Shown: positions 1 through 5,770 of the stretch, one piece after another
Layout: every line of letters starts with the position of its first letter
How positions within the stretch are numbered: position 1 is the first letter of the stretch
Source of the DNA: Candidatus Pelagibacter sp. TMED153
GTDB lineage: Bacteria > Pseudomonadota > Alphaproteobacteria > Pelagibacterales > Pelagibacteraceae
Direction: 5' to 3'
DNA: 8,998 bases
Assembly: GCA_002169935.2 (NCBI GenBank)
Contig: NHHC02000005.1
Coordinates: 1 to 8,998 of the forward strand
Position numbers and translations under genes: made by a program
Notes under the pieces: generated by a model
Told to the model about the DNA's origin: nothing
Databases searched by the model: none
Seen by the model: only the letters and a program-made list of their open reading frames with translations

Positions 1-6
1 AGCCAC
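1..6 (-). CDS. dnaJ: DnaJ co-chaperone, first two codons only (partial)
   Basis: Only the start of this gene is inside the window: a GTG codon (complement of 4-6) followed by GCT for alanine. Three facts support a gene start here. A strong Shine-Dalgarno AAGGAG (complement of 14-19) sits 7 bases upstream. The site lies 24 bases after the dnaK stop on the same strand. In many bacteria dnaJ follows dnaK directly and its protein often begins Met-Ala. DnaJ is the J-domain partner that delivers substrates to DnaK and stimulates its ATPase. The identity is inferred from context, because no J-domain sequence can be read. GTG rather than ATG as start is a minor oddity. Confidence 0.6.
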
Positions 7-13
7 AGGACGT

Positions 14-19
14 CTCCTT
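14..19 (-). promoter_or_regulatory. Shine-Dalgarno site of dnaJ
   Basis: The minus strand reads AAGGAG here, with 7 bases to the GTG start at 4-6. This is a near-complete anti-16S match, and it decides the dnaJ start. It contrasts with most other genes in the window, which have no recognisable ribosome binding site. Confidence 0.65.
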
Positions 20-30
20 TATTAATTTTC

Positions 31-1947
31 TTAGGCGCTCTTTTCTTTATCGTCTTTTACATCTTCAAAATCTGCATCTACAACGTTTTCTTTATCCTCT
101 GGTTTAGCATCTTTCGATTCTTTTGCTTTAGCTTCGGGTTTTTGCTGACTTTTATAAACAGCTTCTCCTAGTTTCATTGAACCTTGAATTAAGCTTTGTG
201 TTTTTTTCTTAATATCTTCTACATCAGTTCCTTCTAAAGATTTTTTAAGATCAGCAATTCCATTTTCTATAACTTTTTTTTCTTCAGCAGATATTTTATC
301 ACCATGTTCTTTCAGACTTTTTTCTGTTGAAAACACTAAACTATCGGCCTGGTTTCTTGCATCAACTGACTCTCTTTTCTTTTTATCAGCTTCTTTGTTA
401 GCTTCAGCATCTTTAACCATTTTTTGAATTTCTTCTTCAGATAGTCCACCCGATGCTTGAATTTGAATTTTTTGTTCTTTTCCAGTTCCTTTATCTTTTG
501 CAGAAACATTTACAATACCGTTAGCATCTATATCAAAGGTAACTTCAATTTGAGGTGTTCCTCTTGAAGCTGGAGGTATTCCAACTAGCTCAAAATTTCC
601 TAGAATTTTATTGTCAGAAGCCATTTCTCTTTCACCTTGTAAAACTCTTATTGAAACTGCAGGCTGATTATCTTCAGCAGTAGAGAACACTTGGCTTTTT
701 TTTGTTGGTATCGTAGTGTTTTTTTCAATTAACCTAGTTGAAACGCCACCTAAAGTTTCTATTCCTAACGATAGAGGAGTTACATCTAATAATAAAACAT
801 CTTTGACGTCCCCTTGAAGAACGCCAGCTTGAATAGCTGCTCCCATGGCAACAACTTCATCAGGGTTTACACTTTTATTAGGTTCTTTACCAAAGAAGTT
901 TTTAACTGTTTCAACAATTTTAGGCATTCTAGTCATACCACCTACCAAAACTACTTCATTAATTTCTGCAGCAGAAAATCCAGAATCTTTAAGAGCAATC
1001 TTACATGGTTCTAATGTTTTTTCTACAAGGTCAGAAACTAGAGCTTCTAGTTTAGCTCTTGTGAATTTTAAATTAACATGTTTTGGTCCTGTTTTATCAG
1101 CAGTGATAAAAGGTAAATTTATTTCTGTTTGAGCCGCAGAAGACAATTCTATTTTTGCCTTTTCAGCAGCTTCTTTTAATCTTTGTAGAGCTAATTTGTC
1201 ATTTTTTAAATCAATTCCATTGTCTTTTTTGAATTCATTTACTAAATAATTAACTATTGCGTCATCAAAGTCCTCACCCCCTAAAAAAGTATCTCCATTA
1301 GTTGACTTAACTTCGAAAACACCGTCCCCAATTTCTAATATTGAGACATCAAATGTTCCACCACCCAAATCATATACAGCAATCTTTTGCCCATTCTTTT
1401 TATCTAATCCATAAGCTAAAGCTGCAGCTGTTGGTTCATTAATAATTCTTAAAACCTCTAATCCAGCAATTTTCCCAGCATCTTTTGTTGCTTGTCTTTG
1501 AGAGTCATTAAAGTAAGCAGGAACAGTAATCACTGCTTTAGTTACAGCTTGGCCTAAGTATTTTTCAGCAGTTTCTTTCATCTTTTGTAAAATAAAAGCA
1601 GATATTTGTGAGGGTGAATATTTTTTCCCCTTTCCTTCAATCCAAGCTTCTCCATTATCTGATTTAATTATTTTGAAAGGAACTTTACTAACATCTTTTT
1701 TAACAGTCTCATCTTCAAAAGATCTACCTATTAATCTTTTAGTTGCAAATATTGTATCCTGAGCATTTGTTACAGCTTGTCTTTTTGCAGGTTGACCAAT
1801 TAGTTTTTCTTCGTTTTCAAGAAAAGCTACTACAGAAGGTGTAGTTCTAGTTCCTTCAGCATTTTCTAAAACTTTAGCTTGCGACCCATCCATAATGGCC
1901 ACACATGAGTTTGTTGTACCTAAATCTATTCCTATTACTTTGCTCAT
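31..1947 (-). CDS. dnaK: Hsp70 molecular chaperone DnaK
   Basis: Cytoplasmic ATP-driven chaperone that binds exposed hydrophobic peptides. DnaJ stimulates it and GrpE resets it by nucleotide exchange. At 638 residues it is full length for the family. The nucleotide-binding domain spans about 1-383, with the phosphate-binding loop [10 protein letters not shown] (5-14), [10 protein letters not shown] (141-150), [12 protein letters not shown] (169-180), and DLGGGTFD (193-200), whose Thr198 matches the autophosphorylated Thr of E. coli DnaK. VGGMTRMP follows at 335-342. The hydrophobic interdomain linker VLLLDVTPL is at 384-392. The beta-sandwich substrate-binding domain and helical lid follow. 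The charged tail carries VVDADFEDV and then a short lysine/aspartate extension. The ATG start at 1945-1947 is fixed by a good Shine-Dalgarno 7 bases upstream. It lies 58 bp after grpE, and a sigma-32-like promoter in that gap could give dnaK-dnaJ its own heat-inducible transcript. No truncation or odd residue seen. Confidence 0.99.
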   Translation of the reverse strand: MSKVIGIDLGTTNSCVAIMDGSQAKVLENAEGTRTTPSVVAFLENEEKLIGQPAKRQAVTNAQDTIFATKRLIGRSFEDETVKKDVSKVPFKIIKSDNGEAWIEGKGKKYSPSQISAFILQKMKETAEKYLGQAVTKAVITVPAYFNDSQRQATKDAGKIAGLEVLRIINEPTAAALAYGLDKKNGQKIAVYDLGGGTFDVSILEIGDGVFEVKSTNGDTFLGGEDFDDAIVNYLVNEFKKDNGIDLKNDKLALQRLKEAAEKAKIELSSAAQTEINLPFITADKTGPKHVNLKFTRAKLEALVSDLVEKTLEPCKIALKDSGFSAAEINEVVLVGGMTRMPKIVETVKNFFGKEPNKSVNPDEVVAMGAAIQAGVLQGDVKDVLLLDVTPLSLGIETLGGVSTRLIEKNTTIPTKKSQVFSTAEDNQPAVSIRVLQGEREMASDNKILGNFELVGIPPASRGTPQIEVTFDIDANGIVNVSAKDKGTGKEQKIQIQASGGLSEEEIQKMVKDAEANKEADKKKRESVDARNQADSLVFSTEKSLKEHGDKISAEEKKVIENGIADLKKSLEGTDVEDIKKKTQSLIQGSMKLGEAVYKSQQKPEAKAKESKDAKPEDKENVVDADFEDVKDDKEKSA

Positions 1948-1954
1948 AATTTAA

Positions 1955-1962
1955 TTTCCTTT
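1955..1962 (-). promoter_or_regulatory. Shine-Dalgarno site of dnaK
   Basis: The minus strand reads AAAGGAAA with its AGGA core, 7 bases before the dnaK ATG (complement of 1945-1947). It supports that start codon and suggests efficient initiation of an abundant protein. Confidence 0.65.
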
Positions 1963-1976
1963 AATTACTGATGTTT

Positions 1977-2004
1977 ATATGGGTGTTTTTTCCTCTTCTG
2001 CAAG
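1977..2004 (-). promoter_or_regulatory. Candidate heat-shock (RpoH/sigma-32) promoter of dnaK-dnaJ
   Basis: On the minus strand a -35-like CTTGCAG (complement of 1998-2004) is followed after 13 bases by ACCCATAT (complement of 1977-1984). The E. coli sigma-32 consensus is CTTGAAA, 13-15 bases, then CCCCATnT. The -35 half therefore matches at 5 of 7 positions and the -10 half at all defined positions but the first. Transcription would start near 1970 and give a leader of about 20-25 bases that carries the Shine-Dalgarno. The -10 region also contains TATAAA (complement of 1974-1979), so a sigma-70 reading is possible, but its -35 (TTGCAG) is poor. The -35 lies against the grpE stop codon. The match is read by eye; activity is inferred. 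Confidence 0.5.
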
Positions 2005-2005
2005 G

Positions 2006-2596
2006 CTATTTCTCATCTTTTTTCTCAACATTTTCATGGTTTTTAGATGGTTTTTTCTTTGCCACCGCTACTAATGCTGGTCTCAATAATCTGTCTCCTA
2101 ACATATAACCAGACTGAATTTCTTGAAGAATAGCTCCTGTCTCAGCTTGATCATCTTCTATTTCAGACATAGCTTGATGAAGATTTGGATCAAACTTATG
2201 ATTTTGTGTATTAATTTTCTTAATTCTATTTCTTTCAAATATAGATACCAAGTCTTTTTCAATAATTGTTATATTCTCTAAGAATTTTTCCAAGTCCTTA
2301 TTATTTTTGAGAACTTCATCATTTTTAATAGCTAATTTTGCCCTTTGTAAATTATCTAAGATTGCTAGACTTTCTTTAGCAAAATTAAAAGAGCCAAATT
2401 CAAATGCATCTTTAATTTCCTTTTCAAATCTTCGCCTCTGATTTTCTATCTCAGCTAATGATCTTAATAATTTATCTTCAGATTCAGCAAGTTTATCTTC
2501 CAAAGATTTTTCTTTTTTTATTTCAGGCTTTGAATCTTCGTCTTTATTCTGATCTTTTTTTGATCTATCAGTTTTTTTTTTATTATCTTCGATCAT
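2006..2596 (-). CDS. grpE: GrpE nucleotide exchange factor
   Basis: Cytoplasmic dimeric co-chaperone that releases ADP from DnaK and so drives substrate release. At 196 residues it is a usual length. Residues 1-30 are highly charged (Lys/Asp/Glu) and probably disordered. A long coiled-coil helix follows from about 31 to 90 (KLAESEDKLLRSLAEIEN, then RRRFEKE and ILDNLQRA). The C-terminal beta domain, which contacts the DnaK ATPase domain, carries the family signature from FDPNLHQAM (135-143) through EIQSGYMLGDRLLRPALV (159-176). The tail is lysine-rich. It is the first gene of the grpE-dnaK-dnaJ unit. No Shine-Dalgarno precedes the ATG (complement of 2594-2596), and the 44-bp divergent gap to rdgB must hold promoters for both directions unless they lie inside rdgB. 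A run of ten A on the sense strand (complement of 2572-2581) encodes the early lysines. No hrcA gene and no CIRCE operator is present here. Confidence 0.97.
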   Translation of the reverse strand: MIEDNKKKTDRSKKDQNKDEDSKPEIKKEKSLEDKLAESEDKLLRSLAEIENQRRRFEKEIKDAFEFGSFNFAKESLAILDNLQRAKLAIKNDEVLKNNKDLEKFLENITIIEKDLVSIFERNRIKKINTQNHKFDPNLHQAMSEIEDDQAETGAILQEIQSGYMLGDRLLRPALVAVAKKKPSKNHENVEKKDEK

Positions 2597-2616
2597 GATA
2601 ACTGCTATATAAGATC

Positions 2617-2622
2617 TATAAT
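2617..2622 (+). promoter_or_regulatory. Candidate -10 element for rdgB
   Basis: A perfect TATAAT lies 18 bases before the rdgB ATG, which would put the transcript start near 2629 and leave a leader of about 12 bases. No convincing -35 hexamer lies 16-18 bases upstream, where the sequence already enters the start of grpE. TATAAT is easy to find by chance in DNA this AT-rich, so support is moderate at best. Confidence 0.35.
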
Positions 2623-2640
2623 TAAAAATACTAGATATAA

Positions 2641-3219
2641 ATGAAAAAAATCTTAATAGGCACCCACAACAAGGGAAAATTTAAAGAAATTAGCTACCTA
2701 TTATCTAAAAAAATCAAGAAAGTTTCTCCAATTAAATTAAAAATTAGAAGTCCAAAGGAGACAGGAAAGACCTTTTCTATGAACGCTAAACTTAAGGCAA
2801 AATACTTTTCTAAATTCACGAAGCTACACGTAATTTCAGATGATTCAGGACTATGCATAAAGGCTCTACAAGAAAAACCTGGTATTTATTCCGCAAGATG
2901 GGCAAAAAAACATGGAAGCTTTTTAAATGCAATGAAATTTATATTGAAAAATATGAAAAAGAAAAAAAATAGATCTGCAAAATTTGTTTGTAGCCTATCA
3001 TTTAAATATCCTGAAGGGAAAATAGTTACAGTCACGGGCAAAATTAATGGAATAATTTCTTACAAGATGCTTGGAAACAGAGGATTTGGATACGATCCTA
3101 TATTTATTCCACGTAAAAGGTCTATCACATTTGGTCAAATGCCAAAGTATGAGAAGATAAAAATGGACCATAGACACATAGCTTTTAAAAAATTAAAAAA
3201 AAAAGTTAGAATTTTGTAA
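2641..3219 (+). CDS. rdgB: dITP/XTP pyrophosphatase (RdgB/HAM1 family)
   Basis: Hydrolyses non-canonical purine triphosphates (ITP, dITP, XTP) to monophosphate and pyrophosphate, keeping deaminated bases out of DNA and RNA. At 192 residues it is normal for the family. Visible motifs: the substrate-loop THNKGK (8-13); ETG (40-42), whose Glu40 matches the E. coli metal/catalytic Glu; SMNAKLKAK (46-54); SDDSGLCI (66-73), whose Asp68 matches the catalytic Asp; PGIYSARWA (80-88); and GNRGFGYDPIF (145-155), which contacts the base. The terminal base-recognition motif, usually SHR, reads DHR (176-178). The protein is unusually lysine-rich. There is no Shine-Dalgarno, and the ATG is 44 bp from the divergent grpE start. 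The 3' end overlaps the 3' end of the opposing LpoA-like gene by 14 bp. Confidence 0.95.
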   Translation: MKKILIGTHNKGKFKEISYLLSKKIKKVSPIKLKIRSPKETGKTFSMNAKLKAKYFSKFTKLHVISDDSGLCIKALQEKPGIYSARWAKKHGSFLNAMKFILKNMKKKKNRSAKFVCSLSFKYPEGKIVTVTGKINGIISYKMLGNRGFGYDPIFIPRKRSITFGQMPKYEKIKMDHRHIAFKKLKKKVRIL

Positions 3220-3226
3220 ACTTTTT
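3200..3226. terminator. Possible weak bidirectional terminator at the rdgB/lpoA-like convergence
   Basis: AAAAAGTT (3200-3207) and AACTTTTT (3219-3226) form a perfect 8-bp inverted repeat with an 11-base loop, exactly over the overlapping 3' ends of two convergent genes. Read on the minus strand, the stem continues into a run of ten T (complement of 3195-3204), as in an intrinsic terminator. Read on the plus strand only ATTTT follows. The stem has a single G:C pair, so it would be weak, and position is the main argument for it. Confidence 0.3.
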
Positions 3227-4360
3227 ATTTTCCACTTTATAAATATTAAGATCTTGGATTATCTTTTTATTATTGAAACTAAAAGTTCCTATTTTACCTT
3301 TAATTTTACCCTTAAAGGCGAAATCATTAACATTACTAATTTTTCCATTTTTTTTCCAAGTATAATAAATTAAACCTATTGCATCGTAAGCCAAGATAGT
3401 TATTTCACTTGGAAAATTATTAAATGTTTTGAAATAATTATCTTTATATTTTTTAAATTCTTTAAAATTTACCGAAGGATAATATAAACTATTTACAGTA
3501 TTTTCGTAAAAAATGCTTTCGTCGAACCACTGATTTACAGTTGTAAATAAAACTTTTTTTTGATCTACATCAGTAAAAACTAATGATGTTAAAACACTTT
3601 TCAAACTATTTCCAAAATCAATTATAATTACTGAGTCAAAATTAACATCTCCCAGAGTATATTTTTGTTCTAACCTTTCTAACTGACGTTTGGATTGTTC
3701 GTCATCTTTATCTTCAAACATCTTTTTTCTATTTTTCAAATTTCTTTTCCTTTGTGAGTAATTTGTTAAAATTTCGATTTCGCCAGTTAAAATTTTTGGA
3801 TCTGGGTTATATTTAAATATTTTATAGTTTTTTAAATCTAATTTATCTAACTTTTCATCAATTAAATTTATGTATTGGTTTTTAGGTATAAGAATTACTG
3901 TTTTATTTTTTTTCTGTTTTTTAAGAAATTTCATTAATGCTATCATTTGAGACTCAAGACTCACACCAATGCTTATTATATTATTTTGAAACTCTGGACT
4001 TATATTTGAAGGAGAAATAAAAACTATATCATTAAATTTTCTGACTTCTTTAAAATCTTCATAATTGATAGGACCAATTATAATATTTGCACCTTGTGAT
4101 CTAATTTCTTGAACCGCGTTTAATAATTTTTTTTTATCATTTGAACCAGAATCTCTAGGTATAATATGAACATTTTTATCGTCAATTTCATTTAATGCTA
4201 ATTGCAGTGAATAAAGAAGAGAGTCACCTAGATCTTTGTATTCACCGCTAAGAGGAGCTAACAAACCTACTTTTAGAATATTATCATTATCTTTACACGA
4301 AAGATTAGAATTAAAAAAAATTAATATATAAGCTATTATTATTAAAAATTTATTTTTCAT
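3206..4360 (-). CDS. LpoA/LppC-like periplasmic binding-fold protein (penicillin-binding protein activator family)
   Basis: Exported protein of the type I periplasmic-binding fold, the superfamily of branched-chain amino acid binding proteins, related to the C-terminal half of E. coli LpoA, which activates penicillin-binding protein 1A. At 384 residues it covers only that fold. The N-terminal TPR half of enterobacterial LpoA (about 680 residues) is absent, so a PBP-activating role is inference. The N-terminus is a signal peptide (hydrophobic 5-16). SNLSC (18-22) resembles a lipobox ending at Cys22 but lacks the usual Leu/Val at -3, so lipid attachment is uncertain. Family motifs: VGLLAPLSGEY (31-41), the ligand-loop Asp-Ser-Gly (70-72), GANIIIGPINY (90-100), VFISPSN (113-119), and AYDAIGLIYYTW near 325-336. 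A strongly charged Lys/Arg/Asp/Glu insertion lies near 200-235. Position next to rsmI and a DolP-like gene matches the enterobacterial yraM/yraL/yraP locus. The start is fixed by the signal peptide and is 3 bases from the rsmI start. Confidence 0.82.
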   Translation of the reverse strand: MKNKFLIIIAYILIFFNSNLSCKDNDNILKVGLLAPLSGEYKDLGDSLLYSLQLALNEIDDKNVHIIPRDSGSNDKKKLLNAVQEIRSQGANIIIGPINYEDFKEVRKFNDIVFISPSNISPEFQNNIISIGVSLESQMIALMKFLKKQKKNKTVILIPKNQYINLIDEKLDKLDLKNYKIFKYNPDPKILTGEIEILTNYSQRKRNLKNRKKMFEDKDDEQSKRQLERLEQKYTLGDVNFDSVIIIDFGNSLKSVLTSLVFTDVDQKKVLFTTVNQWFDESIFYENTVNSLYYPSVNFKEFKKYKDNYFKTFNNFPSEITILAYDAIGLIYYTWKKNGKISNVNDFAFKGKIKGKIGTFSFNNKKIIQDLNIYKVENKKFTKF

Positions 4361-4393
4361 AAAATGAAACTATCTGTTAATAGCTTATATATT
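4323..4393. repeat. Perfect 16-bp inverted repeat bracketing two divergent start codons
   Basis: The left arm AATATATAAGCTATTA (4323-4338) and the right arm TAATAGCTTATATATT (4378-4393) are exact reverse complements separated by 39 bases. The start codons of the LpoA-like gene (4358-4360) and rsmI (4364-4366) both lie in the loop. Each arm is coding: the left within the signal-peptide codons of the LpoA-like gene, the right in codons 5-10 of rsmI, in different reading frames. Each arm carries TATA-rich, -10-like sequence facing the gene beyond the loop, at 25 bases from the rsmI start and 17 bases from the LpoA-like start. It could be mirrored promoter elements, an operator, or an mRNA stem that places the start codon in its loop. 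Function unknown. Confidence 0.6.
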
Positions 4394-5206
4394 GTTTCAA
4401 CTCCTATTGGAAATCTTGATGATATAACTTTAAGAGCTGTAGAAGTACTAAAAAACTCTGATATCATTCTTTGTGAAGACACTAGACACTCTTTAAAGTT
4501 ATTGAATCATTTAAAAATTAAAAAAAAATTAATTTCTTATCACAAGTTTAACGAAAAAAATAAACTTGATAAAATTATAGAATATTTAAATGAAGGCAAA
4601 ATTTTGTCTTTAATTTCTGATGCTGGTACTCCATCACTTTCGGATCCAGGAAGGATTTTAATTCAAGAATGTATTGAGAAAAACATAAAAGTTGTTCCAA
4701 TTCCTGGAGTATCGTCTATTACAGCTTCTATGAGCATTTCCGGTTTTAAAGACCAATTTCTTTTCTATGGATTTTTACCAAAAACTGAAAAAGAGTTAGA
4801 AAAAATCTTATTGTCTCTCTGTCAATTTAGTTTTTCTCAAGTTTTTTTTATTCCAGCTATTAAAATTAATTTTTATTTAAAAAAATTTAAAAAATTTTTT
4901 TCTGGAAGAAAAATACTAATTGCCAAAGAACTAACAAAGCTACATGAGTCATTTTATAGAGAGGATGTTGATAAAATTAATATGTTTAAAACTTTTATTA
5001 AAGGTGAGTTAACTATTGTAATATCAGAAAAAAATATTAAAGATAAATTCTTTGATGAAGAAAAAATTATTAAAAAAGCTAAATTGTATTTAAAGAAATA
5101 TAGTTTGAAAGATGTTGTTGAGTTATTATTCGAATCAGAAAAAGTTAATAAGAAGAAAATTTATCAAATATGCTTGAATATAAAAAGAAATGAAAAAGAT
5201 AGTTAG
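4364..5206 (+). CDS. rsmI: 16S rRNA 2'-O-ribose C1402 methyltransferase RsmI
   Basis: Uses S-adenosylmethionine to methylate the ribose of C1402 in the decoding centre of 16S rRNA, working alongside RsmH. At 280 residues it is full length for the tetrapyrrole-methylase-fold family. Signature motifs: STPIGNLDDIT (12-22), CEDTRHSLKLL (37-47), SDAGTPSLSDPG (85-96), PIPGVSSITA (112-121) and FYGFLPK (134-140). A GELTIVI motif comes near residue 210, followed by a lysine-rich C-terminal region. The ATG is the only Met before the first motif, so the start is well constrained, though no Shine-Dalgarno precedes it and the upstream bases are already coding for the divergent LpoA-like gene. The 3' end overlaps the DolP-like gene by 17 bp, which implies cotranscription and probable translational coupling. 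In E. coli rsmI (yraL) is also divergent from lpoA (yraM). Confidence 0.97.
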   Translation: MKLSVNSLYIVSTPIGNLDDITLRAVEVLKNSDIILCEDTRHSLKLLNHLKIKKKLISYHKFNEKNKLDKIIEYLNEGKILSLISDAGTPSLSDPGRILIQECIEKNIKVVPIPGVSSITASMSISGFKDQFLFYGFLPKTEKELEKILLSLCQFSFSQVFFIPAIKINFYLKKFKKFFSGRKILIAKELTKLHESFYREDVDKINMFKTFIKGELTIVISEKNIKDKFFDEEKIIKKAKLYLKKYSLKDVVELLFESEKVNKKKIYQICLNIKRNEKDS

Positions 5207-5768
5207 CATACTATTATTATTTTCTCTAATCTCCTGCACATCTGTAGGACGATTTGGTACTGGTGTTGATATAACATTTGATCCTAGAACTATAGGAATG
5301 CAGATAGATGACACTATTATGCAAAAGAATTTAACGGCTAGACTTGTTTTAGAAAATAAAAAATATTTTTTATCAATCCAATCAGAAGTTCTTGACGGTA
5401 GAATATTTTTATCAGGAAAAGTAGATGAGCCAGAGGAAAAAATTAGAGTAACAAAAATGGCATGGGAAACAAAAGGAGTTAGATCAGTAAAAAATGCTAT
5501 TACTATTAAAGGTCAGAATAATTTTAGAAGTACAGCAAAAGATATTTTAATCACCAGTCAGCTAAGATCTGCTTTAATATTTAATAAAAAAACCAAAGCA
5601 AGAAATTACACTTTAGAAACTATAAACAAAAATATTTATATTTTTGGTATAGCAATGAATGAAGAAGAAAAAAAGGAAGTGATTAATGAAGCTAATAAAA
5701 TATATGATGTTAAAAATGTTATCCCATCAATATATTTAGCTTTTGAATTAAGTCGTAATAAGCTTTGA
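5190..5768 (+). CDS. dolP: DolP/YraP-like outer-membrane lipoprotein with two BON domains
   Basis: Predicted lipoprotein. Residues 1-15 form a signal peptide with lipobox LISC (13-16), giving lipidated Cys16. E. coli DolP (191 residues, two BON domains) binds anionic phospholipid at the outer membrane, associates with the BAM machinery and supports envelope integrity. This protein has 192 residues. After the lipidation site DPRTIGMQIDD (31-41) closely matches the equivalent DolP segment. BON1 spans about 42-107 with DGRIFLSGKV (69-78), and BON2 spans about 116-186 with NIYIFGIA (148-155). The tryptophan that E. coli DolP uses for membrane contact at the start of the BON2 helix aligns with Leu120 (DILITSQLR). 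The BON2 glycine usually ahead of the V-x-L strand is also missing. The start codon lies inside the rsmI 3' end, preceded only by an A-rich AAAAAGAA. The TGA stop is 2 bp from the convergent maeB stop. Family certain, DolP orthology likely. Confidence 0.85.
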   Translation: MKKIVSILLLFSLISCTSVGRFGTGVDITFDPRTIGMQIDDTIMQKNLTARLVLENKKYFLSIQSEVLDGRIFLSGKVDEPEEKIRVTKMAWETKGVRSVKNAITIKGQNNFRSTAKDILITSQLRSALIFNKKTKARNYTLETINKNIYIFGIAMNEEEKKEVINEANKIYDVKNVIPSIYLAFELSRNKL

Positions 5769-5770
5769 TA

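Noticed and set aside
814..1132. Two overlapping plus-strand open frames opposite dnaK
   Set aside because: They are antisense shadows of the conserved DnaK frame, have no ribosome binding site, and their Asn/Phe/Ser-rich translations resemble no family I know.
2572..2581. Run of ten A/T in the grpE 5' coding region as a phase-variable tract (similar run at 3195-3204)
   Set aside because: Such runs are expected where AAA-coded lysines cluster in an AT-rich genome, and grpE is not a plausible gene for on/off switching.
2670..2675. CCCTTG on the minus strand upstream of grpE, resembling a sigma-32 -35 core
   Set aside because: No matching -10 lies at an acceptable distance (the nearest CTATTAA is only about 10 bases away), and the site is inside conserved rdgB motif codons (THNKGK).
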